NCBI GenBank assembly: GCA_963966185.1
Contig: CAWZYM010000151.1
Span: 243,501-307,500 of the forward strand
Direction: 5' to 3'
Length of the DNA: 64,000 nt
From: Rhabditoides inermis
Lineage: Eukaryota > Nematoda > Chromadorea > Rhabditida > Rhabditidae
Within the stretch, counting starts at the first letter, position 1; the number at the start of each line of letters is the position of its first letter. A program made the position numbers and the translations under genes. The notes below the pieces were generated by a model. The model was not told where the DNA came from. It was given only the letters and a program-made list of their open reading frames with translations, and made no database searches. Below, piece by piece: positions 12,901 through 25,799 of this stretch.

Positions 12901-15900
12901 GTTCTATCTGTATGTGTTTAGGGCGGTATCGCGGCCACCATATCGCACGTCGACTTCTTCTCTCTCGCGTCGCAGCGTCTGGCGTTTGCGGTGGCAGCCA
13001 ACTGCGCCCTGTTCCTCTCCTCCAATGACTTCCCACTCGTCCGGGACTCGCTCCCCGAACTCACGCAGAGACTCCTCATTGGTTAGTTGTGTTTTTCTAC
13101 ATTTCACATTATAGACGCATTATTGTTCCATTATGAACTAGAAAGACAGTTATTCGGTGAAACTTACAGGTTGTGTGTTACATGATGTTGGTGTTGCAGA
13201 GGACAAGCGCTGCCTGGACTCTGTGTGTCTGCTGTTCACCCGACTGGTGGACAACATGAAGAATCACCCGGACAGACTGCGCGAGATGGCCGGACAGAAC
13301 CACAGGTGCGTCAAGGGAGAGGAGAGGGATCGATGGATAGATGATTAGTGACCATCAGTGCTTATACACCGTGTGTACTCTATCAATTCTCTCACCACAC
13401 CGACCACGACCACCGTGTAACATTTGCGTATCAAGTGTCGGCGTCCGCGAATTGTCTCCTTTTCTTGGTGTGTCTGCGCTCTCTCTGTTTTGGGTTGTGC
13501 TCTTTCCCTCTCTCCCTCTCTGTCTTGGTCCACCCACTGCTGCCCTCTTGAGTAGCAGATGTGTGTATTTATGCGAGAGTGAGGGAGGGGTGGGAGGATG
13601 AGACGCTAGGGCTCGAGGCAATTGGGAATAGAAAGAGTGGCGGATTGCTTTACGATGCATCAATGCGAAATTGGAGGGCGCCTGATCAATGATCGTCTCT
13701 GTTGCTCAGTGGTTATTTTTACGATCCAGGATATTATTACGGATGACGCGCAGTAATTGTAGGTGCATTTGCGGCTATCACCGTTTGATCAGTGTTCCGG
13801 AAGGAAAGAGAGGAGGGGGGAGTGAGATGAGAGATTGCGCGAGAGAGATGACTTGCCGCGATATGAATGGTGGATGTGCGATGCACTATTACTAGGAGCG
13901 AGATTGATGGGTGTGATATGCAAATTAGTCTCTGGTTGATTTCAGGTTGCTGTCGAATGTGCAGCAGGTGGTGGTGGCGCAGCCGTGTCTGCTCTCTTCG
14001 AACACGTTCCCGCTGGCGTTGCGCATGCTGCGCCTCATGGCCGCCCAGTGCTCGGACCTCGCAGTCGCCCTCATCTCCATTGACTTCGCCGGCACACTCA
14101 AACAGCTCTTTGTCGGGTTGGTCCCCTATCTGCATGTACGCTTTCACCTCCCCCTTTTAGGTCTTCGGATTCACAGCTCGAGTTGGTTGACCGGCCGCCG
14201 AACCAATTGCTCGAGATGGTGCAGCTCACTGGGTGAGTGAGAGGTTTAATTCGTTTTATCTTTCTCTATCTCTCGTCTAGCTAGCGCGTTCTAGGAGCGT
14301 GTTACGGCTAGTGTGTTGTTTGTTTTTGTTTATTCGGCCAGGGGGCGATTCGGCGAAGCGGGTTGTGTTGTGTGGTATACACAGAGAGGGTGGATGGGAG
14401 AGGGAGGGAGATGCGAGAGACATGCGTGCATGCTCATTTGTCTTTTTCCACGCGAAACGACGGCCTCGTTTTGCATGAGCGACGATGGGGCGAAGAAGGA
14501 TAGGATAGGGTGTGTACTGATGTAGGATGTAGTGTCTCCATCGGTCCAGAGAGAATGGCTTATGATAGCGTATAAGACAATGATATTGTGAAACGTGAAC
14601 ATTGTGCTTGTTCAGTGAGCTGCTGCCTCGCCTTCCCTCGACGGGCATGTTCGAGATCGACTCAGTGTGGCAGAAGGGCGGTGTGTTGCTGGGTGCACCC
14701 GGCGACTCGCCCGTCATGTGGTACTGGAAGGACGACCACAACGGATGGCAGAGCTACAGGAACAGCGACGCCCGCGTCCTCGAGGCAGCCAAGGTGAGTG
14801 TTGTTGCATTTGTGTTGGAATTGGAAATGTATGTTTCGCGAGTAGGTGCTATCGGGGTAGCTGAATTGTGCTGTAATTCCGTTCGGTAGTTCGGTTCATG
14901 AGTAAGAGTATTACTACAGGTTGCTGGTGAGGATGAGGTGCGTCTGGACATGGGCGTGTCTCGTCTGTACCGCGTCGACCTGGTGCGCATGACACAGGAG
15001 AACCTCACGACTGGCATGGAGCGACAGGTGCAGCGCAGGGTGTTCTCGCCAGCCAAGCGTGAGTCTCCCCTGCCCACGTGCTGTACTGACTATGTGTGTT
15101 TAGCATCCAAGTCGTCTCGCGGTGGCGGTGCGGTGTCGGATGTGGACGATGACAAGCGCGTGCAGCTGCTCAAGAGCGAGCCGGAGCGGGTGCAGCAGCT
15201 GGTCGCGCAGCTCCTGCCCGTACTCGTCGAGATTGACGCCAGCTCGGTGAGTCATTGCTCCTCTCACTCCAGTCTCATCCCTGTCTCGTTCCAGTCTGGC
15301 CCGGCGCTGCGCCTCGAGTCGCTGCGTGTGATGCTTCGCATGGTGTGTCCGCTGTCGGCCAGCGCCCTGAAGAGTGTGCTCGCCCCCCTGCCCCTCAGCG
15401 GCCACATCGCGTCCGCCCTCGCCTCGCCCCGCTCCAGGGACTTGCCAGTGGTAGTGTCGGCCCTGCAGCTGGTGCGACTGCTGCTCGAGAAGCTGTCCGA
15501 CATATACGCGCCCCTGTTCCGCAAGGAGGGAGTGGCACACGAGATTGCCAAGCTGGCCGCCACTCTGGCTCCCGTGCACTCTGCTGGCACGCCGTCGACG
15601 AGTGCTGTGGTTGCGGAGGAGGGGGAGGAGGCGAACGAGGGGTCCCCCGTCAGCCGATCCACCAGGAGCCATCGACAGAGGGCAGCCACGGCCGGAGACG
15701 ACAAGGAGAGCAAGGAGGCGCAGAAGGAGCGCGAGAGGACTGCGAGGGGAAAGAGGAGTGGAACGACCACCGAGGCGGGCAGCAGTGGCGGACGGAACAG
15801 GAAGAGGAGCAGTCCCGAGAGCAGTCCCGCTGTCAAAAAGGAGAAGGAGGACAAGAAGGAGAGCAAGCGCAAGTCGTCGTCGACCTTCCTCAACGCACTG

Positions 15901-18900
15901 CGCCTGCCGTCGTTCTCGTCGTCTTCGTCGCGCGCGTCTCCCAGCAGCTCTAGCAGCTCCCCGCAGGCGACGCCGCCCCCCGGAGTGGGCGGAGTGCTGG
16001 GAGGGATGCTGGCTGTGGGAGGGGGAGCGGCCGGGTCGAGTGGACAGAGTGCGCGCGCCAGGCTCCACCACTTTATGAACAACTCTGCGGCGGCTGCCGC
16101 GGCTGGATTCAGCGGAGGCGGCGGCATGCCCGGCAGCCAGCACCTGTCTAGTCAGCAGAAGGAGCGACTGCGCGAGTGGATCGGCCGCGAGGCGAGCGTC
16201 ATCATGAAGACGTATCTGTCGTCCGGGGAGGCGGGTCAGGGCTCGGTGGTGGAGTGTCTGCAGTGGGTGGCGGAGCAGCTGAGCAAGGAGGGCGAGGACG
16301 TGGGCACCACCCCGCTCACGCAGCTCTACGCCATGCTCGACAAGGACGACGTGTCCTCGTTCGAGCTAACCCACAGTGGTCTCATCTCGGCCCTGCACTG
16401 CTACCTGGCGAGTGAGCGGGAGCAGATGGTGCCTGGCAGGCGGCTGCGGCTGAAGCGCTTCGCGTCTGTGTTCATGCACGTGGAGGCGGACCACCTGCGG
16501 CCTGCGTCGACGGACAGCCTGGGTGTGCTGGAGACGATGGTGCAGCGCCTGCTCGGAGCAGTCGCCCAGCTCGAGCAGTTCCAGGTCGGTGATAGTTTGG
16601 GAATTGTAGGTTTCAGTGAATCTTATAATGTGGATAGGAATATTGTTAGTAATCGGTCGATTGACTTGTAAATCTTATTTCAGGTGAAAGTGTCCGACAT
16701 GGGCGGTATCTCTACGGGCGGGAGTGGCGGCGCGAGTGGCTGTCTGCGGGGCGCGCAGGCGTTGAAGTTCTTCCAGTCGCACCAGATACGCTGCAACCTG
16801 CGCAGGCACCCCGACTGCCGACAGCTCAAGGACTGGCGCCACGGACACGGATCCATCAAGGTACAGTGGTTGTGTGTTGATTTCGGTGTTTTATCATTGA
16901 ATCATTAAGGTGGACCCTCTGACGTCGATCTCTGCCATCGAGCGCTACCTGTTGGACAGGGGCATTGGCTTTGCGCGCGGATCGGGAGGAGGAGAGGAGT
17001 CGAGTGGTGATGATGATATCAGCGACGAGGAGCAGGTTGGTCATGGTTATCGTCCGATTGACATGATAAGTTTGTACTAACATAAGCAATTGAACAATGC
17101 TGAGCGTGGTGCTTGCAGGAGGGCATGTCTGTGTCGGCTGTGGCTGGCGGCGAGGAGCGTCGCATCGAGATCCTCATCGGCGACCATGCCGTGCCCGGAC
17201 AGATGAGCGTGCTGCAGGTGAGTCAGCAGTAGCCAGAGACCGAGACGCATGCTATCCTCTCTCCCGTTGCAGGCTCTGCGCCAGTACTCTCCCGTGCTGT
17301 CGGACGACCACCACTCGGGCAGCGTGGGCGCGGGTCTGTGGATGAACACGCACACGCTCTTCTACCGCGCGGCCACGTCGGCCGCCCCCGAGGGAGGCGA
17401 GTCGAGCAGTGCGAGTGGAGGGGTGAGGGAGGACAGGAGGGAGACGGGCGACGAGAGGAGCAAGAAGGAGAAGAAGCACAAGTGCAGCGACAAGGTCTGG
17501 ATCGGTGAGTCACTCTTATTCATATTTTCAAACTCTCAAAAGTCGGGTCTTTGTATTTTTTGTGATGGCTTGATCTTATGATATTGTGGAGAAACGTATT
17601 TGATGTGGCCTGTGTTTCAGACGGCGAGGTTCCCCGGCAGGAGTCTGCGCTATGGGAGTACGTGTCGTTGTCGCTGCCGCAGCCGGTGGAGGACGCGAGT
17701 GTGCCGGTGCTGCTCCTGCTGCGAGCCATATACGGGCTCAGCCGCCACTGGTGGGCGCTGTTCGAAGAGGAGGAGGGCGACGGCCTTCCCACCAGCTTCC
17801 AGCCCCTACTGCCGGCGAGGTGAGTTGACTGCATGGGAGAGATTGGAGAATGGAGTTGATGCGGTGGTTGCAGTGTGTTCCACTCATCCAAGCTGGCTGC
17901 CAAGCTGTCTCGTCAGTTGTCCGACTTCCTCTCGGTCGCCACCCAGCAGATTCCCAAGTGGACCGGCGAGCTCGTCAATGCTGTGTGAGTTGGGCGCTTC
18001 GTCTGCTGATCTGATGATTGGTTTTGAAAGTAGTGTATGGTGATTATGGTTTAGTGAATCTTATTCATGCGCGTTTCAGTCCGTTCCTGTTCCCGTTTGC
18101 GCTGCGTCGCTCGCTGCTCTACTGCACGGCCTTTGGCCGGGAGCGCGCCCTGATGCACCTGGTGTCGAGCCAGACAGACGGGGCGCAGGGCGACGGAGAC
18201 GCAGGGCGGCTGACGACCCGGCTGGAGAGGAGACGCATTGCCATCAAGAGGGACGAGTTGCTGAAGAGCGCCGAGGCGGCCCTTCTCCACATGAGCAACG
18301 CCCGCGCACTTCTCGAGGTGTCGTTCGAGGGAGAGGCCGGCACTGGGTTCGGACCCACCCTCGAGTTCTACTCGACTGTGTGCAGGGAGCTGCAGGCCGC
18401 CACCCACAAGCTCTGGCATGGAGCCACCGAGAAGGTGGTCGCTGAAGGTACGTGGGGTGTGTGGGAGTCTCAGATAATTGTTTTTGTATGTGGGCTGTTA
18501 GGTCAATGTACCTCTTTAACGTATTGTGTATTGTTGTTGTTTCAGACGGTGAGACGGAGACGGAGTACTATGTGGCTGGGCACGGTCTGTTCCCGACTGC
18601 GCAGCCGCACAGTGGCAGTGGCGGGGGCGGAGGCAAGAGCCGCGACGGGGCGGCGCGGGTGAAGCGCTTCGAGATGATGGGGCGGCTGATGGGACAGGCG
18701 CTGGTCGACGCGCGCATACTCGACCTGCCCCTCTCGCCAGTCGTGCTGCGCTGGCTGTGCGGGGAACAGGGCCGGCTAGGAGTGCCCGAACTCGAAATGA
18801 TTGATCCAGAGGTGAGCAAGTGACTATTGTTACGAATGCTTACCATGCTTGCAGATTTACTCGTCGATGCGGCAGCTGGTGTACACGGACGCGGGCGACT

Positions 18901-19574
18901 TTGAACACCTGGAGCAGTACTTTACTCTGCCGGGCAACGAGTCGGTGGAGCTGGTGAAGGGCGGTCGGAACAAGGCGGTGACGCGCGACAACGCGATGCA
19001 GTTCATCCGCCTGGTGGCGCACTGGCGGGTGGTGGAAGGCGTGTGGCGGGAGATGGACGCGCTGCGCCGCGGGTTCGCCGCCGTCGTCGACCCCGCCCAC
19101 CTGCGCGTGTTCGAGCCGCACGAGCTGGACGAGCTGTTCTGCGGGTGCAAGGACGCCGACGGCAGTGTGTGGAGCGAGTCGGCCCTCCTCTCCGCCATCA
19201 AACCCGACCACGGATACTCGCACGAGTCGGAGCAGATCAAGTGGCTGGTCAAGATGCTCAGCGGGTTCTCGCTCACCGACCAGAGGAGGTTCGTGCAGTT
19301 TGTGACTGGCTCGCCGCGTCTGCCGGTGGGTGGCTGGAAGGCGCTCGCGCCGCCGCTCACTGTCGTCAAGAAGACGGCGGCGTATGGAGCGGGGGATGAG
19401 GAGCTGCCCAGTGCCATGACTTGCTACAACTACTTGAAGGTGAGGGAGGGAGAAGGAGCGAGTATGTTGATCTGATCGTTTCCATTGCAGGTGCCCGCCT
19501 ACTCGTCGCCGGAGGTGTTCCGCGAGCGATTCGAGGTGGCGCTCCGCTATATCTACTCGTTCCATCTCACCTAA
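1..19574 (+). CDS. TRIP12-type HECT E3 ubiquitin-protein ligase, 5' end possibly outside the window
   Basis: The spliced product matches animal TRIP12 in domain order. It has an armadillo-like segment (12500-14232), a WWE domain (14616-14793), a long Ser/Lys-rich linker (within 15295-16584) and a C-terminal HECT domain (about 18080-19574). TRIP12 family members transfer ubiquitin from an E2 to nuclear and other substrates. The HECT catalytic cysteine is visible in PSAMTCYNYLKVPAYSS (Cys codon 19422-19424). Core exons read in phase: 12500-12876, 12922-13081, 13200-13305, 13946-14116, 14161-14232, 14616-14793, 14920-15058, 15104-15246, 15295-16584, 16684-16860, 16910-17035, 17119-17217, 17273-17504, 17621-17819, 17874-17984, 18080-18447, 18546-18811, 18855-19439, 19491-19574 (TAA). 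The WWE domain favours TRIP12 over HECTD1, which also has a HECT C-terminus. The identity is very secure for the core; the N-terminal exons are listed separately. Confidence 0.93.
260..575. mobile_element. MITE-like element with 56-bp terminal inverted repeats
   Basis: The left arm (260-about 316) and right arm (about 520-575) are inverted copies of each other with about two mismatches. Both outer ends read TTAAAGGGAGTGTACACTCT, so the ends carry a TTAA that could be the target. The 200-bp interior has no ORF. It lies in the second intron of the TRIP12-type gene. A TTAA-targeting (piggyBac-like) non-autonomous origin is an inference from the ends alone. Confidence 0.75.
750..1116 (+). mobile_element. 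tRNA-derived SINE with 12-bp target-site duplication
   Basis: The element opens with a tRNA-like head carrying an A box (TGGCCAAGTGG, 759-769) and a B box (GGTTCGATTCC, 802-812), the internal promoter of RNA polymerase III. An unrelated body of about 290 bp follows, ending in a short AAC-rich tail (1106-1115). Identical 12-base direct repeats ATGACTCATGAG flank it exactly (738-749 and 1117-1128), as left by LINE-driven insertion. It sits in the second intron of the TRIP12-type gene, same strand. The acceptor-stem pairing is poor, so it is not a working tRNA gene. Confidence 0.88.
3133..7805 (+). other. Long TRIP12 intron, no supported exon
   Basis: This 4.7-kb stretch lies between two phase-compatible exons. 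It holds a CT microsatellite (3887-3930), several C/T-rich segments and a GA tract (7518-7534). I see no convincing coding exon, RNA gene or transposon in it. Enhancer content cannot be judged by eye. Confidence 0.6.
3887..3930. repeat. (CT)n microsatellite
   Basis: An essentially uninterrupted CT dinucleotide run inside a TRIP12 intron, one of many CT/GA tracts in the window. Confidence 0.9.
8632..11354 (+). other. Long TRIP12 intron, no supported exon
   Basis: About 2.7 kb of G-rich, purine-biased sequence with no coding exon I can support. Short ORFs here lack family features. Together with the 3133-7805 intron it separates the disordered N-terminal exons from the conserved core. Confidence 0.55.
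11355..11442 (+). other. First exon of the conserved TRIP12 core with a candidate alternative start
   Basis: ATG at 11355 opens MSTAAVEEAPQPMDFTQSF and runs to a GTGAGT donor at 11443. Its phase (1) fits the armadillo exon at 12500. A stop codon lies in frame 12 bases upstream, so either an acceptor sits between them (only weak ones such as GTGAG are seen) or this is a promoter-proximal first exon of a short isoform. Confidence 0.5.
14616..14793 (+). other. WWE domain exon of the TRIP12-type gene
   Basis: The exon encodes MWYWKDDHNGWQSYRNSDAR near its end, with the W-W-(D/E) spacing of WWE domains and close similarity to the TRIP12 segment in the same position. WWE domains bind poly-ADP-ribose or mediate protein contacts in ubiquitin ligases. 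It follows the armadillo-like exons directly, as in TRIP12. Confidence 0.88.
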
Positions 19575-19906
19575 GTCCCGCCTCTCTTGTTCCCGCCCTT
19601 TTGTAGCGCGGTGTGTTGGTTAGCTGCTACGGGTTTGGATGATGTCAGGTGATGAGCACATCTCAAGTGCCTCTCGCTTCCCTTGAATATTGGTCACATG
19701 CACAACACTCAAATGGTCTGTGGTTGCTTTCCCTTGTCAGTGTGGTGTACTGTAGCAGGTGTGTGTCTCTCGTTTTTGGTGGTGATTACGATTACTGATT
19801 ACTTTCGGATGTTCATTGTACAGAGCTTTTTTTCTTTCTTGTCTTTTCGCTCTATTCGGAGTTGTGCATAGCAGAGTTTTGGTATCGATTTCTGTGCAAG
19901 GTTCTT

Positions 19907-19924
19907 AATAAAGTTCTTAATAAA
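19907..19924 (+). terminator. Tandem polyadenylation signals of the TRIP12-type gene
   Basis: Two AATAAA hexamers (19907-19912 and 19919-19924) lie about 335 bases after the TAA stop, within a small direct repeat of GTTCTTAATAAA. They are the first good poly(A) signals after the stop. Confidence 0.65.
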
Positions 19925-20154
19925 GATGTTCTGTTACGATTACCTTGTGTATTGTGTAGTGGAGATGAATGGGATATGGATGGATAACGAATGTCGAGAA
20001 AGGGAAGCTGGTTCGATTACTGCTAGTCAGACACTTTCGCTGATTGATTGCTCATTCACACTAACACTTCCGAGTGCATACTAGCAGAAGATAACATGAA
20101 ACGATGTTATGTACGAATGGTTTATTCTGCAAGTAGGGTAGAATTTTACACCGT

Positions 20155-21367
20155 TTAGCGGCGAGTTCCATCCTCGAAGAAGACTCCACCGTCGATGGCG
20201 CAGTACTTGGGGCAGATTCCGCGCTCTCCGGCTCCTCCGGGCGATCCAGGGGATCCAGGAGCGCCAGGGTTTCCGTCCTGTCCAGGAGCTCCACCGGGTC
20301 CAGGAGGTCCCTTGGGCCCGGGGGCTCCAGGAGACCCAGAAGAGGAAGATCCAGGGGGTCCGGCAGGTCCAGGGGGTCCAGCGGGTCCGGGAGCTCCAGG
20401 GGCTCCAGGTCCAGAATCGTGTCCCTGTCCGTCAGCTCCGGGAGCTCCAGGTCCTCCGGGCTGTCCATCAGATCCAGCGGGTCCAGGAGGTCCAGGAGGT
20501 CCAGGGGGTCCAGGCGGCGAGGGTCCTCCAGGAGATCCAGGCATTCCAGGGCCTCCGTCAGGTCCAGGCGCTCCAGCGGGTCCGGGAGGTCCGGGAGGTC
20601 CGGCGGGACAAGGCTGGCAAGGCGGGGGAGTGGCGACCTCGCAAGGCTGCGACTGTCCCTTTCCGGGAGTTCCGGGAGATCCGGGCGCTCCGGGCCGTCC
20701 GTGGCGTCCAGGCTTTCCTGGGTTTCCAGCAGGTCCAGGCGGGCCGGGGTTGCAGCAAGGGGAGCAGCCTCCCCCTCCCACCGCGGCAGCAGGTCCCTCA
20801 GAGTAGCCATCCGCTCCACGAGTGGTACGGTTGCGGGGCACAGCAACCGAGATGGTGTGCACCTCGTTCCAGATGTCCTTGGCCGAACCCTGTGGAAGGA
20901 TACTGTAGAAGAAGAGAGGGGTTACGGTACCTTGCAGAAGGTGACCTGGTTGTTGATCTGGCGGCGCACGGCGTGCACGTAGTTGTACACCATGGGAAGG
21001 GTGACAAAGATGGACACTACGGCGACGACCTGGTAATAAATGAGTAATGCGAGCGCAAAAAAAATGAGGGAATCAGGATTAGTTTGGACGTGGCAGTGAA
21101 GTGATATTAGTTTGCAATGTGAATTTGCAATTTGCAATTTGCAATTTGAGACTATACAATTTTTGGGAGAGAGTGAAGTGAGAGAGTGTGAGAGCAGAAG
21201 AATGAGTGAGTGGATCAGGATGGACGTGCAAGTAAAGTGAAACTCGCAATTTGAATGAGACTACAAATTTTGGGGAAGTGAAGTGAAGAGTGTCTTACCG
21301 AGAAGCCGAAGGCGGCATAGGCAACGATGCGGTATGCGCGCGCCTTTGCGATTGCCTCCTCCTGCAT
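20155..21367 (-). CDS. Cuticle collagen (300 aa)
   Basis: Three exons: 21299-21367, 20931-21029 and 20155-20889. The product has an N-terminal membrane/signal segment ([19 protein letters not shown]), a conserved N-domain with a furin-like site (PRNRTTRG), a Cys-containing spacer ([11 protein letters not shown]), interrupted Gly-X-Y blocks and the C-terminal motif [19 protein letters not shown]. These are hallmarks of nematode cuticle collagens, which are secreted by the epidermis, trimerise and are crosslinked into the cuticle. AATAAA on the minus strand lies just after the stop (20126-20121). It forms a divergent pair with the collagen at 21669, with the same exon architecture and nearly the same protein. 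The family is certain; the individual orthologue cannot be named. Confidence 0.95.
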
Positions 21368-21668
21368 GCTGAGCCGAACTGATGCCCATCAGACGATGGT
21401 GGCAGCTTATATACGCCGGCTCCTCTCGTGTGTACCCGAGTTGTCCAGACCACCGCCGCCCTGGGGCGCTCTGTCGTCTGCGACTCTGTCTGCAACTCCA
21501 CTGCTATCCATTGTCTCTATCACTTTCTCGTGTGTCATGAAACCGCGCTGATTAGCCGTTCCGTATGCGAAGTGTGGTTACAGTATGCGAACTGGTTTGT
21601 GGGTGGCGGCAGACGGGTGCAGGTGTGGCTATATAAGGGGCGGTTTGTGGGACGAGGCGGCATCAGAC
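21368..21668. promoter_or_regulatory. Bidirectional collagen promoter
   Basis: The 301 bases between the two start codons hold one TATA box per direction: TATATAAG at 21630-21637 for the plus gene and at 21413-21406 for the minus gene. Each is followed about 31-33 bases later by GCATCAG (TCAG at 21663-21666 and 21382-21379), an initiator-like motif. Predicted 5' UTRs are only a few bases to about 15 bases. The symmetry suggests both genes fire together, as expected for moult-timed collagens; the co-regulation is inference. Confidence 0.75.
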
Positions 21669-22807
21669 ATGACGGCGAAGGCAGTGGCCAAGGCGCACGC
21701 CTACAGGATCGTCGCCTACACCGCGTGCGCATTCTCGGCAAGTTCTCTCGTTCTTTCCTTTTTTCATCACTCACTTCTTCTTCATCCAATTTCTTAATTT
21801 TTCTAGACAATTATATTAATCTTATTAGTTAGTTTTCCTTTTTTCTATGTTTTTCTCGTTTTGAGACTTCTCCTTTAGTGTTTAGTGAAGATGTTTTCTC
21901 TTTCACGCCATTCCATTTGCAGGTGATTTCGGTGATTTCCATCTTCGTCACCCTGCCGATGGTGTTCAACTACGTGCACGACGCCTCGCGTCAGATCACC
22001 AACCAGGTCATCTTCTGCAAGGTACAGTACCCTCACTACACGTACTGTAACCCACCGTACACATTGCAGGGCTCGGCGAGGGACATCTACTCTGAGGTGC
22101 ACTCGATCTCGGCCGCTGTGCCCCGCAACCGTACCGCGCGTGGAGCTGGAAGCTACTCGGAGGGAGCTGTTCACTCCGGAGGCGGCGGCGGCGGATGTTC
22201 CCCTTGCTGCAACCCCGGACCCCCCGGACCCGGTGGAAAGCCCGGACACCCCGGACGCCCTGGAAGACCCGGAGCGCCTGGAGCGCCTGGAGCCCCCGGA
22301 AAGGGAGGAGCACAGCCTTGTGAGCCCGTCACCCCGCCTCCTTGCCAGCCCTGCCCCGCCGGACCTCCCGGACCTCCCGGACCCGCTGGAGCGCCTGGAC
22401 CTGACGGAGGCCCTGGAATGCCTGGATCTCCCGGAGGACCCTCGCCGCCTGGACCCCCTGGACCTCCTGGACCTCCTGGACCAGCTGGATCCGATGGACA
22501 GCCCGGAGGACCAGGAGCTCCCGGAGCTGACGGACAGGGACACGACTCTGGACCTGGAGCCCCTGGAGCACCCGGACCTGCTGGACCCCCTGGACCTGCC
22601 GGACCCCCTGGATCTTCCTCTTCTGGGTCTCCTGGAGCCCCCGGGCCCAAGGGACCTCCTGGACCCGCTGGAGGCCCTGGACAGAATGGAAACCCTGGAG
22701 CTCCTGGATCCCCTGGATCGCCCGGAGGAGCTGGAGAGCGCGGAATCTGCCCCAAGTACTGCGCCATCGACGGTGGAGTCTTCTTCGAGGATGGAACTCG
22801 CCGCTAA
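21669..22807 (+). CDS. Cuticle collagen (301 aa)
   Basis: Exons 21669-21737, 21923-22021 and 22070-22807. The first two exons have exactly the same lengths (69 and 99 nt) as those of the divergent neighbour. The protein has the same parts: hydrophobic N-terminus ([19 protein letters not shown]), furin-like [19 protein letters not shown], Gly-X-Y repeats with Cys-containing interruptions, and the end [19 protein letters not shown]. Intron 1 begins with GC rather than GT (TCG|GCAAGT). AATAAA lies at 22837-22842. The long near-identity with the neighbour through the Gly-X-Y region suggests recent duplication or gene conversion. Confidence 0.95.
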
Positions 22808-23031
22808 ACGGTGCAACATGCCCTCTCACTAGCAGAATAAAAAATTCTTAGAATATGTGGCCGCTTTGAAGTTGCTGTGTTTAGTGGAATTTTAGTGTTC
22901 GAAACGCGCCTATTCACATTACTTACGGCGCATAAGACGATGATTTTGAATCAGCCGGTATTTTGTCTATTTACGTTTACATGTTTGTTTGTTGTATTTT
23001 GGTAGGTTTATTACTTCTATTCAACCATTAG

Positions 23032-24641
<1,610 letters not shown>

Positions 24642-24872
24642 GCGAATATCGATTGGTCCTTGATTGATGGATGGATCTTCATAAGTTATATAATATACCC
24701 GGTACCTTGTATGCATGTAATTTATTCTTATTTCCCGTTGATTGTTTTGTACGAGTGGAGTGTATCGATAAACGTGGTGATCTGATGGCTGATTTTTTTG
24801 TTGTTGAGAAAGTGAGAGGTGGTGAAAGTGGGTTATTTACTCGTGGGTTCAAACAGTTAGGAAACAAGCAGA

Positions 24873-24920
24873 GTTTGACACAAGTCACTGTATATTTCTC
24901 ATGCCGTTCTTTTCAGCAAG
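24873..24920 (+). repeat. Partial duplicate of the last pas-1 splice acceptor
   Basis: TTTGACACAAGTC, then CTCATGCCGT and TTTCAGCAAGA closely repeat the end of the last pas-1 intron and start of its last exon (24547-24588). The copy lies about 280 bases past the stop and the similarity stops straight after the acceptor. It looks like a small local duplication, not a working exon. Confidence 0.6.
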
Positions 24921-25799
24921 ACATTAGTCTTTTTGTCCTAGTATGTAATCATTTTACAAACAAAATTTCGCTCTATTGAGTCTCGTTACGACTCGGTACA
25001 CTGTTCATCCACTCATGACACATTGGCACTTCGTGTCATATCACGGACTCTAAAATAACACATTGACGCACAAAAAGTGTCTGGTTATTTACATTTTGTT
25101 TGCTCTGTGCGTAGTGTGCTCTGGCTTTTCTAACGATATTTTTTGTGGGCAATGTGAGAGGCAACTGCGAGTGAGTCATTGGAAAGTGTGCAAACCCGGC
25201 TCGTTTCGCTCTCTGACGAGAACTGGGATATATTCACGAACACTCTGCGAGACGTGAATTGGTCCGGCGTGGGTGGGTATCGCATACGTCTCAAATCTTC
25301 GGATGAGAGACACCGCCTCTCGGGGCAACCGTCTTCCGACATTCATCCCATCCACACTAACTCGACCGCTCACATTTTGATTAGCGGAATACCTATATTT
25401 TGTCAGGAACATTTGTGACACTTTGTTCTGACATCCCTATACAAAGTTGAGATATTCAATGAAGCGCGGGGCGCATTATTTTCAAGTTACCTAAACGATC
25501 GGCGGTCATTCACATCACATTCCACAGTGATCAATTTAAAAAAAAAGTCAGAAATGGTGTGAATTGAATGAACGAGAATCTGAGTTATGATGTTACAATT
25601 ACGGAAGAAATTTTTTGAGGCAACTGTCATACTGTCACTGTGTGTTGTCAAACTATCGGGTCAGAGACCGCTTGCGAATTCTTTCTAATTGCCTCTGTGT
25701 TCTGTGGAATGTGGTGTGAATGAGTGACTCAACGAGGTGTCAAATCAAAACATGCGAATAGTTCAAATATGATGCAAACCGATGTCTGATCATTCAACC
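24921..25799. other. Intergenic spacer, nothing supported
   Basis: AT-rich sequence between pas-1 and the chitin-binding gene. An ORF of 79 codons at 25179-25418 has no recognisable motif, start context or partner exon, so I do not call it. No RNA gene or repeat was recognised. Confidence 0.5.

Noticed and set aside
15100..16143. Antisense ORFs of about 290-350 codons opposite the TRIP12 exon
   Set aside because: They are shadows of a GC-rich coding exon; the plus-strand frame carries the conserved protein.
20061..20846. Long ORFs antisense to the collagens (Leu/Asp/Pro-rich and Ser/Arg-rich)
   Set aside because: Gly-X-Y coding DNA leaves all frames open on both strands; the true frames end in the collagen C-terminal motif.
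25179..25418. A 79-codon ORF between pas-1 and the chitin-binding gene
   Set aside because: No motif, splice partner or start signal; not distinguishable from chance.
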